From contig CBDDDW010000025.1 in the NCBI GenBank assembly GCA_965226805.1, forward strand, positions 1 to 64,000: a stretch of 64,000 nucleotides of DNA. Direction: 5' to 3'. Each line of letters begins with the position of its first letter. Positions within the stretch are counted from its first letter, which is position 1. Origin of the DNA: CBDDDW01 sp965226805. Its GTDB lineage: Bacteria > Chloroflexota > Dehalococcoidia > Lucifugimonadales > JAGWBF01. Shown here piece after piece: positions 33,518 to 41,859 of the stretch. A model generated the notes under the pieces. That model was given only the letters and a program-made list of their open reading frames with translations. It had not been told where the DNA came from and ran no database searches. The position numbers and the translations under genes are program-made.

Positions 33518-34858
33518 CTACTCGGGGGGCGGCAGCACCTTCTTCGCCTTGCGGACGACCCCGAAGAGGAGGAATGCCACAACTACAGCCGCCAACGCCA
33601 CCACCGTAGGGAACAGCCAGGGGAAGCGCTCGCTGAAGGGCAGACGCTTCTTCTCTATCTCGAACGCCTGATTATCTGTTTGCGGCCCCAGGGCGCCGGT
33701 CGGAAGGTCCTCCGTGTCCAGAAAAGGTAGAATACGCTCCAGCTCGTAGGATGGGGCGCGGGCACTGGGATTGCCGTAGTAGAGCTTGTAGGATGCTTGC
33801 GGTTCCGCCTGAAAGATGAGCCTTCGTGATACTCCGTAAACTTCAACCCCCTCGATGGGAAGGGGGGGATTGTCTTCGTTACTGATGGTCAGTCGGAAGA
33901 ATCGGAAAGTGGTCTCGGGGTACTCCAACGCGAGCTTGTCCCCTACGAACTTGGGGGTATCGTAGGAATAGAGAGCCCCGGACCTCTGCACCAGACTCCA
34001 ATTTGTGGCATCCTCCAGCGGCGCATCCCCGGTCCCCTCTAGCGTGATCTCGCGGTAGAAGTTGACCTGAGGTGTGTCGATCGTCAGACGGTTTGTCGGC
34101 AGGCCGCTGACTCTCAGATCGAAAACGATAAGACTCGTTCGCTTCTCGCTGTCCTCCGTACGATTGCTGATCGTGGCTGGATAAGCTGTCTCTTGAGCCT
34201 GCTTTTCGGTAACAGAGAAAACGGATGCTCCTGAAATCTCCAGGGGCTCTTCACCGTCGTTCATGATTCGCACCCGCAAATACCGCAACATACTCTCTGG
34301 GTAGCGGACTCGTGTGTCACGGGCGGTGAAGCCTCTTTCTTTGAGAGTGAAGTCGAAGATCTTCGTTCGTTCCTGTAAGACCGCCCAGGTTGATGCGTCG
34401 TTGCTCCCCTCCACAGTCACCTCCCGCTCGAAGTTCTGGGAGGTGGTGGAGACCTCGATCTCGTTGTGAAGGGTCCCCTCCTGGCCGAGGTCGGCGACGA
34501 AGCTGGAGTGCTGGCCTGGCACGAAACCGATGTCCCGGACGCTCACGGGGAAAGACCGGCGTTCCCGGGCGCCCCGCTCCACCCCCAAGTGATAGGGTAC
34601 CTCCCGGTCTTCTCCGTCGATAATCCTCAGGTCTATAAGTCCCAGGCGCGCCCGATCGTACACCTCGGGATCGGGGACCAACTCTACGAGCCCGTCGTCC
34701 GTAAACCCCGTCGGGAGCGTAATGGATTTGACGCGTTGCCAGTCTTTGAGTGAAAAATCGGCGGCCGTGTTGGGCAGGTCCAACAAGAGAAAGAGGGCCG
34801 CCAGGCCCAGAGCACCCAAGACAACAGACCCAATCTTGATATGCAAACGCTCATTCAA
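33518..34858 (-). CDS. DUF3999 family protein
   Basis: A 446-residue protein from a TTG at 34858, which overlaps the DUF2339 gene by 8 nt and has AGGGGG 7-8 nt upstream; a GTG at 34906 would add 16 residues. An N-terminal membrane segment (IGSVVLGALGLAALFLLL) precedes paired beta-sandwich regions: FDFTLKERGFTARDTRVRYP...YLRVRIMNDGEEPLEISGASVF, and later YPETTFRFFRLTISNEDNPPLPIEGVEVYGVS. A C-terminal membrane helix ends in RKAKK. DUF3999 genes are typically found next to DUF2339 genes, as here. Function unknown; envelope location is clear. Confidence 0.85.
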   Translation of the reverse strand: MNERLHIKIGSVVLGALGLAALFLLLDLPNTAADFSLKDWQRVKSITLPTGFTDDGLVELVPDPEVYDRARLGLIDLRIIDGEDREVPYHLGVERGARERRSFPVSVRDIGFVPGQHSSFVADLGQEGTLHNEIEVSTTSQNFEREVTVEGSNDASTWAVLQERTKIFDFTLKERGFTARDTRVRYPESMLRYLRVRIMNDGEEPLEISGASVFSVTEKQAQETAYPATISNRTEDSEKRTSLIVFDLRVSGLPTNRLTIDTPQVNFYREITLEGTGDAPLEDATNWSLVQRSGALYSYDTPKFVGDKLALEYPETTFRFFRLTISNEDNPPLPIEGVEVYGVSRRLIFQAEPQASYKLYYGNPSARAPSYELERILPFLDTEDLPTGALGPQTDNQAFEIEKKRLPFSERFPWLFPTVVALAAVVVAFLLFGVVRKAKKVLPPPE

Positions 34859-37241
34859 GGATGAACCCCCTGATAGCTCTGCTATATTTCTGGTAGAGGA
34901 ACCCACCGACTACTAGCAGGGCCCCCAAGCCCATAAATGCACCGACGCGGTATCCCTGTTCCAACTCGAATACGTCGAACACGAAGAGCTTGAGGACTGG
35001 TATTGCTAGGAGGGCCAGCCCGGCGAGGCGCATCGAGCGCGACCTGCGCATGATCCCCAGAACAATCCCTATGGCGGCGTAGGTGGCCCAGAGGATGCTG
35101 AGACCGAGGCTCTTCAGATCTCCGGCGATCGACCGTTTCGCGTCGAAAAACTCGCTGTCCACCGAGGCGATAACCTCGGCGCTCAGGATCCACAGGGTGA
35201 CGAAGCTGGCGGCGCCCATAAATACCATCATGAGGACGCCCTCGCGTTCGTGGACCAGCCTTTCCCTCCACCTCCATAACATATACGCTGCGGCGTACAT
35301 CGAGGCGATACCCGCCGCGAAGGCAAGAAACCGGTAGTTGATGATGGGGCGGAAGGTCTCATCGTCTACGTCGCGAGTGTCAAACGCCAGCAGCCTTACG
35401 ATAAGGATAGCGAATACCCCAAGGCTGAATAGGCGCAGCTCGATCAAGCCCAAGCGGAAAGATAACCACATCAAGACCGCGGCCTCGATGGCCCATGTTA
35501 CGGCGATCCAGGCCCCGACTGCCTGAATGGGCACTGTGATGGTCAGAAAGAGGTTTCCAGCCACGAGGAAGGCCGGGAACAGATACGCCTCCCAGGGCTG
35601 TAAATTCTCCCTCTCGCGGTACAAGAGGTAGGCCATCAGGTACGTAATGCCGATGACCAGTGCGTAGGCGACCATAAAGACATTGAAGATAGGCGTGAAG
35701 TCTGACCCGAGGGCATCGGGGGTGTCGATGAATAGTAGATAACCTGCGAAAGCGCCGAACACCGCCAGGCCGAACAGGCGTAGCTGAGGCAGGCGTAGCG
35801 TGAAAGACATGTATAACAACACCGCACCTTCGACGGCCCAGGCGACGCTTATCCAGGGCCCACCCAATTGGACGGGCACGGCGATGGTAAGGAAGACCGC
35901 GGCGATCCCCACCGCGAAGAAGCTGAGGTAGACCTGTTCCCGGCTCCTGGCCAGGACGGCATAGGCCAGCAGGCCGTACACCACCGACAGGAGCAGAGTG
36001 AATCCCCCCATCCAGGCCTGAAACTCGTCGAAGAGCAGCCCGTAGCTTATACCGAAGTAGGCCGCCGCGTTGAGCACCATGAGGGCCTGGTCCGCCGGCC
36101 CGGATGCCCGCCGCCATAGTATGTGGAAAAGGGTCGTGGCGCCCATGAAGATCAGGAATATGAAAGTGATTCCCAGCTGGGACAGAAGCAGGCTGGGGTC
36201 AAGCTGGTCGTGCCAGAACCAATACAGACCAAGAGAGCCCGCCAGGGCCAGCAGGGTGAACCAGCGCCAGTTGCGGAAGGTGGCCAGCGCCAGCACCCCC
36301 AGGTCCAGCACCAGGACGTAGGCAATCAGGAGGCGCGGGTCGGGCAGCTTGTCCGTCACAAACTTTAGACCCGATTCGTCGCTAACTTCTATCGCCAAGA
36401 GAATGGGGGTTATGAAGCCGCCTATGATGCCCAGGATGGCGATGGACATGGACTCGTTCTTCAGGGCCAGCCCGGCGGCGGCCAGGGTGATCAGGAAGAA
36501 GAGCCCGAACGCGGTGACGTTATTGATTAGGTCGTACAGGGAGAAGGCCGCGAAGATAGAAAGGAAGAGGAGGGCAATCCCGCCGCCGGTCAAGGGCTGG
36601 GCCCATATGGGATACTTCCTTTGCCAGTACTCTCCCGCTCCCAGCAGCGCCAGGCCACCTACGATGGCCAGGGCCACCCGGCCTGTCTCCCCGATCCAGT
36701 CGTTGTCAAAGGCCAGCCTCAGGAAGAAGCCGATGCCTATGATGAGGGCGACAACGCCTATTCTGGCGAGCCAGTTCCCCCCGGCGAGCCACTCCCAGTT
36801 CCAGCCTGCCATGGTGTCGAATATCTTTGCGCCGGGGGGTCGTGGCGGAGCGCCTGCCGTGGTGGGTTGAAAAGCTCGTGCTCTGGGGGGAACGAAACCT
36901 GAGGGTGCCGTTGCCGTCGCAGGACCGGGAGGGACAGCGGTGTGCCTCGGTGGTTGTGGTGATCGACCCGTTGGAGACAGCTCCCGGATCTGCCGCTCTG
37001 TTTCCGAGAGGCGGTTCAGCAGGCGGGACAGGTCCTCTCTTATGCCCTCGACGGCGGACTGAAGGGACACCACCCGTTCATCAATGGTGCCTCCGACCTC
37101 GCCCTCAGCGGCAGCCTGTTGTACTTCCTCTTCAGGCGGCTCCTGTTCCTCCGGACCGATATCGACAATCAGTGACGCCCCGCAGAAGATGCAGAAGCGT
37201 CCGGTGGAGGGGTTTTCGCCCCCACAGTGTGGACAGGTCAT
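34851..37241 (-). CDS. DUF2339 polytopic membrane protein with N-terminal zinc ribbon
   Basis: A 796-residue protein. Residues 3-21 form a zinc ribbon (CPHCGGENPSTGRFCIFCG). A Glu-rich and coiled-coil section (~50-90) and a Pro-rich linker follow. More than 20 membrane segments start near residue 160 with the DUF2339 core (WLARIGVVALIIGIGFFLRLAFDNDWIG, shown as a region). Repeated FFAVGIAAVFLTIAVPVQLGGPWISVAWAVEGAVLL-like blocks recur in the second half. The function of DUF2339 is unknown. It is translationally coupled to the DUF3999 gene downstream. Confidence 0.9.
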   Translation of the reverse strand: MTCPHCGGENPSTGRFCIFCGASLIVDIGPEEQEPPEEEVQQAAAEGEVGGTIDERVVSLQSAVEGIREDLSRLLNRLSETERQIRELSPTGRSPQPPRHTAVPPGPATATAPSGFVPPRARAFQPTTAGAPPRPPGAKIFDTMAGWNWEWLAGGNWLARIGVVALIIGIGFFLRLAFDNDWIGETGRVALAIVGGLALLGAGEYWQRKYPIWAQPLTGGGIALLFLSIFAAFSLYDLINNVTAFGLFFLITLAAAGLALKNESMSIAILGIIGGFITPILLAIEVSDESGLKFVTDKLPDPRLLIAYVLVLDLGVLALATFRNWRWFTLLALAGSLGLYWFWHDQLDPSLLLSQLGITFIFLIFMGATTLFHILWRRASGPADQALMVLNAAAYFGISYGLLFDEFQAWMGGFTLLLSVVYGLLAYAVLARSREQVYLSFFAVGIAAVFLTIAVPVQLGGPWISVAWAVEGAVLLYMSFTLRLPQLRLFGLAVFGAFAGYLLFIDTPDALGSDFTPIFNVFMVAYALVIGITYLMAYLLYRERENLQPWEAYLFPAFLVAGNLFLTITVPIQAVGAWIAVTWAIEAAVLMWLSFRLGLIELRLFSLGVFAILIVRLLAFDTRDVDDETFRPIINYRFLAFAAGIASMYAAAYMLWRWRERLVHEREGVLMMVFMGAASFVTLWILSAEVIASVDSEFFDAKRSIAGDLKSLGLSILWATYAAIGIVLGIMRRSRSMRLAGLALLAIPVLKLFVFDVFELEQGYRVGAFMGLGALLVVGGFLYQKYSRAIRGFILE

Positions 37242-37514
37242 GGACGCCAGCGCCTTCTAGGGCTGATCAAGTGGCCGCTCCAGTCAAGGTTCACCATTTT
37301 CCGCCAGCTTTCCGTTTGTTGTTGATGTTTTGTTGCTATACGCAGCATATCGACCCAAGACGCGTGCCACCAGGTGCAAAAGAACCAATCTGGAGTAGTA
37401 CCCCGACCAATTTTGAGTAGTACATTTGACCCGTGGTGATTAGAGGTGCTCGCATCTCCATGCATATGAGGTTTCAATTATACACGTATGCAAGCAGTAC
37501 TAATTTCGCAGTGT

Positions 37515-38138
37515 CTATTGCCCGGGAGTGGCATGTGAGGATTGGCCCCGTCGCCAGACCCACAGGCCGGCAACTATGGTCCCGAAGAGCAATGCGAACG
37601 CTACCACATCCACCGCTACGGCCCCGAAGAACACCGCCGCCCCGACCGCGATTCCCCGGCCCGGACCTTCGTTCCCACAGAAATCGGAGCAGTCAGCCGC
37701 CACGAGGTAGCCCACTCCAAACGCGAGTAGGCCGTTCAGCCCGATGGGAATGAGGGAGATGAGCACCCTGATAATCGGGTGAACCCGTCTGCGTGTTCCC
37801 GGCCATTTCCCTACGACTCCTACCCAAACGCACGCTCCTAATAGAGCTAGCAGGGCGAAGACGGCAAAAAAACCTCCTCCGAACAGGGAAGGACCAACAT
37901 GGAACCCGACAAAACGCATTCCCCCCAATAGCAAGAAGACCAGAAGGACTACTAGCGCTATACCTACCCAAGGGCCACCGGTCGTGGGCTTCCCGAATTG
38001 CTTCTCAACCAACGGTGGCGTGGTAATTGGTGGGGGTTGAGGTGGAGGTGGCGGAGTTTCGGCCAACAGCGGAGCGCCGCACTGGCCGCAGAACCGGGCT
38101 TGGGGCGGGTTCTCGGCGCCGCAGGCTGGGCAGTTCAC
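37515..38138 (-). CDS. Zinc-ribbon membrane protein
   Basis: I start at the GTG at 38138, giving a 207-residue protein that opens with the zinc ribbon NCPACGAENPPQARFCGQCGAP. Support: the 20 nt before this GTG closely resemble the 20 nt before the DUF2339 ATG (AGAAGG..C..GCGTC). A longer frame to 38339 exists but adds an unstructured leader. A poly-Pro linker is followed by about four membrane segments (VGIALVVLLVFLLLGG onward), with a Cys pair in DCSDFCGNEG between the last two. No recognised family; paralogous in design to the DUF2339 protein's N-terminus. Confidence 0.75.
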   Translation of the reverse strand: MNCPACGAENPPQARFCGQCGAPLLAETPPPPPQPPPITTPPLVEKQFGKPTTGGPWVGIALVVLLVFLLLGGMRFVGFHVGPSLFGGGFFAVFALLALLGACVWVGVVGKWPGTRRRVHPIIRVLISLIPIGLNGLLAFGVGYLVAADCSDFCGNEGPGRGIAVGAAVFFGAVAVDVVAFALLFGTIVAGLWVWRRGQSSHATPGQ

Positions 38139-38341
38139 TGACGCTGGTCCCTTCTGGGGCTGGTCAAGCGCATAGCTCCGATCAATAAGTCTATCTCGCG
38201 GACCTGATGATACATCTCGGAGCAGGTTATCTTGGGCGCTATCGGCCTGGGCCGGTGTGGGTATCAGCGTGGCGTGATCGATTCCCAGCTGATTGGACTG
38301 TTGAGGCGGCGGGGCGATGACGGCTAGGTCGCGTGGCATAG

Positions 38342-38482
38342 ACGCCTGCGCAAACTAGGACAGGCGTAAGGCCCCACAGGCCCACACCCAGGCCTACGGC
38401 CCCCGCTCCTTCACAGTCTGACCTGAACGGCGACGGCGTCGTGAACATCTACGACCTGGTTCCGGTGGCCCAGCACTTGTGA
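38342..38482 (+). pseudogene. Dockerin-like C-terminal remnant
   Basis: A 46-codon open stretch reading ...SQSDLNGDGVVNIYDLVPVAQHL and stop. The DxNxDGxVNxxDL pattern is the calcium loop and helix of dockerin type I repeats. There is no start codon or domain upstream; a TAG at 38339-38341 closes the frame. It looks like the tail of a lost secreted protein, left between the zinc-ribbon gene and the HEPN gene. The giant protease at 42.8-51.5 kb ends in a related element. Confidence 0.5.
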
Positions 38483-38504
38483 GACTCGACTCTGCCCCCT
38501 CGGG

Positions 38505-38915
38505 TCACTCTTCCACCATCTGTACCTTGACGAAGGAGATCACCTCTTGGGCGATGTGGATTGCCCTTTCGGCGTCCACCTCATCGTAGGCCTCGGAGGG
38601 GATGCCGCCCGGCAGCATGTGGGGATAGCGCGTCAAGTCGTGGTATTTGTCCAGGAGAACGGCGAGAGACTTGATGACGTCGAACATCCTGTTCAGGACT
38701 TTGGCGTCTTCACACAGGTCGGCCAATGAGTGTCCCCAGACATCCTCGGCACCGTGGTGGTAAAGGTAGGCTTTGAGCGCCTTCTCTCCTGCCTGCTGAC
38801 TCACAAAACAAGCGAGATTGTAACGCTTCCCCTCCTGGAGGAACCTGCCGTCCTCCAAGTCCCTCTCGGCTTGTCTCATCCACCTGTCCCCTTCCGCTGC
38901 TCGGTCATGACTCAT
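38505..38915 (-). CDS. HEPN domain protein
   Basis: A 136-residue all-helical protein with the HEPN pattern: WMRQAERDLEDGRFLQEGKRYNLACFVSQQAGEKALKAYLYHHG (region ~12-55), WGHSLADL, and a late YHDLTRYPHMLPGG. The active Rx4-6H RNase motif is not clear (R and H are only two residues apart in RYPH), so nuclease activity is doubtful. It overlaps the upstream MNT gene by 11 nt, the standard MNT-HEPN toxin-antitoxin order, though many such pairs are not toxic. The pair follows lutC directly. Confidence 0.8.
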   Translation of the reverse strand: MSHDRAAEGDRWMRQAERDLEDGRFLQEGKRYNLACFVSQQAGEKALKAYLYHHGAEDVWGHSLADLCEDAKVLNRMFDVIKSLAVLLDKYHDLTRYPHMLPGGIPSEAYDEVDAERAIHIAQEVISFVKVQMVEE

Positions 38916-39246
38916 AGACCACTTTTCCTCTCTCTAGGGCCGTCCTCAGAAATGGGCTTGACTCCCTGAGGGACTCGTATTCCTCCAGCGTGTAGACCAG
39001 GAAATTCGTGCCTACCATCGGGTCTAGGTGGCTGGTGAAGAAGTCCATTCGCCTGGTGAAGTTGCCGGGCACATCCTGCACGATGATAAGGTCGAGGGTG
39101 CTCTCCGGCGCCACCTGCCCGGACGCCAGGTCGCCGGTCAGGATCGCCCGCTGGACACCAAGCTGGGGCATCATTGTGGTGATCCGGTCAAGCTCCGCTT
39201 CGAGTGCCTGCCGCCGGAACTTGCTAAATCCTATTCTCACCGGCAT
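38905..39246 (-). CDS. MNT-type minimal nucleotidyltransferase, degenerate active site
   Basis: A 113-residue nucleotidyltransferase-fold protein. Where active members carry GSxxxGxxxxxSDxDL, this one reads TGDLASGQVAPESTLDLIIV: the Ser of GS is Asp, and the first catalytic Asp is lost (STLDL). AMP or nucleotide transfer to its partner is therefore unlikely, and it may only bind HEPN. It starts 8 nt after the lutC stop and overlaps the HEPN gene by 11 nt. Confidence 0.75.
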   Translation of the reverse strand: MPVRIGFSKFRRQALEAELDRITTMMPQLGVQRAILTGDLASGQVAPESTLDLIIVQDVPGNFTRRMDFFTSHLDPMVGTNFLVYTLEEYESLRESSPFLRTALERGKVVYES

Positions 39247-39254
39247 GTCTCACC

Positions 39255-39953
39255 CTATCCCAGGAGTACCATGTGGGCCTCCTGCGGCCCGTGCACGCCA
39301 ATGACCAACGTCTGTTCGATGTCGGCAGTGCGGCTGGGCCCAGTGATGAAGTTCATGTACATACCCGCGTCGTCTCCCTCCGTATGGTAGGCCAATCGCC
39401 TCAAGATAAATAGGTCGTCCAGGCTCTCTACTACTTCGTCGGGACGCACAATCGCCACGTGGATCGTCGGCGCCAGGGAGGACAGCCGGCTCAATCCTCG
39501 GCGGGGCAGCAAGACTACGGATCCAGTCTCCGCAATGGCGTAGTCCACTCCGGTGATTCCCACACCCGCTTCCACCGAGTGCCGGCGCAACTCTTCACGG
39601 GACATGCTATGGCCCTGGGCGGTGACGACCACTTGAACCCCCGCGCGTTGGAGTGGGTCGTCCACCGCGACGGTCTCGAATACCTCTTGATCTGACCTCA
39701 CCACCAAGCCGGTCGCCGAGGATCTTACAACGTCGCAGATATAGCCCAAAGCTTCTTCGGGCCCCGCGGCGTGGCAGACTTTCCAGCCCCTCAGCTCCGA
39801 GACCTCGCCGAGCGTGTGGACCAATTCCGGCCCCTTACCCTCGAGCCTTTGGCGCACGGCTATGGCCTTCTCCTGGATCTCAGGGAGAGTCTCCTCGAGG
39901 AGGGCATAGGCGGGAGCGGGCTCGCCCTTTTCCCTGCCCAGTGCCTGTCTCAC
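39255..39953 (-). CDS. lutC: LUD-domain protein, LutC-like
   Basis: A 232-residue LutC/YkgG-type protein of the lactate-utilisation system, which acts with the Fe-S proteins LutA and LutB. Signature blocks are GITGVDYAIAETGSVVLLP, PTIHVAIVRPDEVVESLDDL and FITGPSRTADIEQTLVIGVHGP. The GTG at 39953 gives a protein starting at RQALGRE with no ribosome site. The frame stays open upstream and encodes ERDKFIESV, typical of LutC N-termini, reaching a CTG at 39980 preceded by GGAGG. Separated from lutB by 432 bp that include a MITE-like element. Confidence 0.88.
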   Translation of the reverse strand: MRQALGREKGEPAPAYALLEETLPEIQEKAIAVRQRLEGKGPELVHTLGEVSELRGWKVCHAAGPEEALGYICDVVRSSATGLVVRSDQEVFETVAVDDPLQRAGVQVVVTAQGHSMSREELRRHSVEAGVGITGVDYAIAETGSVVLLPRRGLSRLSSLAPTIHVAIVRPDEVVESLDDLFILRRLAYHTEGDDAGMYMNFITGPSRTADIEQTLVIGVHGPQEAHMVLLG

Positions 39954-40193
39954 CGACTCGATAAATTTGTCTCTTTCCAGACCATCGCCTCCGTGAATGG
40001 ACTCTTGCGGGACCGAGCAGCGCCTAACCTAGTCGTGTGTCTGCCAAATGGGTTTACAATACGTCAGCGCTCGACGTGGCCCCCCGGTCTGCCTCCTCTC
40101 CCTATGGGAGAGGATTGAGGTGAGGGTGAGACCGGGGTTCGCGGGGAGGACCTCCTCATATCAGCATTGTAATGCTATATACGAGACACTAGA
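39954..40193. other. lutB-lutC gap with nested inverted repeat
   Basis: No gene seen. At 40082-40137 an outer 9-bp repeat (CCCCGGTCT/AGACCGGGG) encloses a perfect CCTCTCCC-TAT-GGGAGAGG stem at 40095-40113. This would form a strong RNA hairpin upstream of lutC. It resembles dispersed C/G-rich hairpin repeats and may separate lutC expression from lutAB. Confidence 0.5.
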
Positions 40194-40389
40194 CTAGCAG
40201 GGTGCTGAAAAACCCTTTCGACCATCCCCCTGGCTCCTTTCCCTTCGGCAGGCTGAGGACAGGCCCGGCCAGGAAGGGGGAGAAACTTATATCTGAGGGA
40301 CACCCCTTCGGCTGGCTCAGGGCAGGCTCTCAGACCCCGGCAAAGGAGCTTCGCCCCTTTGCACACCCCTTTCTTCCGCAGCCTGCTAG
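40194..40389 (-). repeat. MITE-like repeat, copy B (intact, 196 bp)
   Basis: The intact member of the repeat family. CTAG at both ends encloses CAGGGTGCTGAAAAA... and ...GCGGCAGCCTG-type terminal inverted repeats (right end reads GCAGCCTG). It is in the opposite orientation to copies A and C. The right-hand CTAG contains the lutB stop codon (TAG, complement 40386-40388). Inserted between lutB and lutC. Confidence 0.82.
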
Positions 40390-41828
40390 TCCTCTCGTGA
40401 TAGCTCCCTATCCCAAATTTCGCGGAAGGACCTTCGGGGCAGCGCCGGCATGTCTCGTACCCTGGTCCATTGAGAGAATGGTGGGAATGGGATACTACTG
40501 ATCTTTCCTTTCCTCGCGAAGGGGCTCTGGCCGACCCTCGCCAACCGGCGCACGAGAGATAGAGTACGGGGACTTCTCATGATCAGGTAATAGCTCCGGG
40601 CAAGGAGCCTGTCCAGCAGCGGCGCCGACCGTCCGGTGGAATCTTCGCTCTCCACCGAACGCGTACGAAGCTTGAGAAGCATGTGCGGTATGTTGATTTT
40701 CACCGGGCATACCTCCCGGCAGGCGCCGCACAGGCTGGAAGCGAAGGGCAAGTCTCTTGTCTGCTTCAACCCAAGCATCACAGGGGACACGACCGCGCCG
40801 ATAGGGCCGGGATAGACCCATCCATAGGAGTGGCCTCCGACCTTGCGGTAGACGGGGCACGCGTTGAGACAGGCCCCGCAGCGAATGCAGTACAGGGACT
40901 CCCGCAGGTCCGGGTCACGGAGGAGCCGGGAGCGGCCGTTGTCTACGAAGATCAAGTGGAATTCCTCGGGGCCATCCTCCTCATCGGCGCGTCTGGGGCC
41001 GGAGATGAGGCTGACGTAGCTGGTGATTCGCTGGCCTGTGGCGGCCCTGGGCAGAAGCCTGAGGAATGTGGCCAGGTCTTCCAGCGAAGGGACAATCTTC
41101 TCCATGCCGGTTAGCGCCACGTGAATGCGGGGCGCCGAGGTGCAGAGCCGCCCGTTGCCCTCGTTGGTGACTATTACCAGAGTGCCTGTCTCTGCGACCA
41201 CAAAATTCGCCCCGGTGACACCCATGTCGGCCCGGAAAAACTTCTGTCGCAAGGTTTCCCTGGCGGTCTGGGCCATTTCACTTATCTCTACGAGGCCAGG
41301 CCTATCAATCTTCCGGGCAAACAGGTCCGACACCTGCTGCCTGCTCTTGTGCATAGCAGGCGCGATTATGTGGAAGGGTGTCTCCTCCGCAAGCTGGATG
41401 ATATATTCTCCCAGGTCAGTCTCTACGCTTTCTATGCCGTTTTCGGCGAGGGCGCGGTTGAGGTCTGTCTCCTCGGATACCATTGACTTGCTCTTGGTGA
41501 CCAGACTGACGCCACTGGAGCGGGCCAGCTCTATTATGATGGCGTTGGCTTCCGCTCCATCTTTGGCGAAGTGCACCTGTCCGCCGTTACGCGTTACCCT
41601 CTCAGCGGAAAGCTCCAGGTAGTAGTCCAGGTTATCTATGGTGTGGCGCTTCACCTCTCGCGCGTGAGTCCTCAGCTCCTCCCAACGTGGGAGGGTGATC
41701 TCGTCGATCGCCTCCAACCTGGCGGAGTTGAAACCGCCACCGGCCTTGTCCAGCGCGGCCTGGAGTTGAGGGTCGGCTATGGCCTTGGTGGAAGCGGTTT
41801 TGAACTCCCTTGTCCTTACGTCCGCCAC
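40386..41828 (-). CDS. lutB: LUD-domain Fe-S protein, LutB-like
   Basis: A 480-residue LutB. The N-terminal LUD domain (~60-300) includes SLVTKSKSMVSEE, GANFVVAETGTLVIVTNEGN and YVSLISGPRRADEEDGPEE. A ferredoxin region follows, with CIRCGACLNACPVYRKVGGHSYG and CGACREVCPVKINIPHML, two [4Fe-4S] sites. The C-terminal ~80 residues are the basic/hydrophobic LutB tail. With LutA and LutC it forms the Fe-S/flavin-free L-lactate oxidation complex known from Bacillus. The TAG stop is shared with the end of a MITE-like element. 31 nt separate it from lutA. Confidence 0.92.
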   Translation of the reverse strand: MADVRTREFKTASTKAIADPQLQAALDKAGGGFNSARLEAIDEITLPRWEELRTHAREVKRHTIDNLDYYLELSAERVTRNGGQVHFAKDGAEANAIIIELARSSGVSLVTKSKSMVSEETDLNRALAENGIESVETDLGEYIIQLAEETPFHIIAPAMHKSRQQVSDLFARKIDRPGLVEISEMAQTARETLRQKFFRADMGVTGANFVVAETGTLVIVTNEGNGRLCTSAPRIHVALTGMEKIVPSLEDLATFLRLLPRAATGQRITSYVSLISGPRRADEEDGPEEFHLIFVDNGRSRLLRDPDLRESLYCIRCGACLNACPVYRKVGGHSYGWVYPGPIGAVVSPVMLGLKQTRDLPFASSLCGACREVCPVKINIPHMLLKLRTRSVESEDSTGRSAPLLDRLLARSYYLIMRSPRTLSLVRRLARVGQSPFARKGKISSIPFPPFSQWTRVRDMPALPRRSFREIWDRELSRED

Positions 41829-41859
41829 TTTTACCTTCAGAGCTATGTGTCTAATAGTG

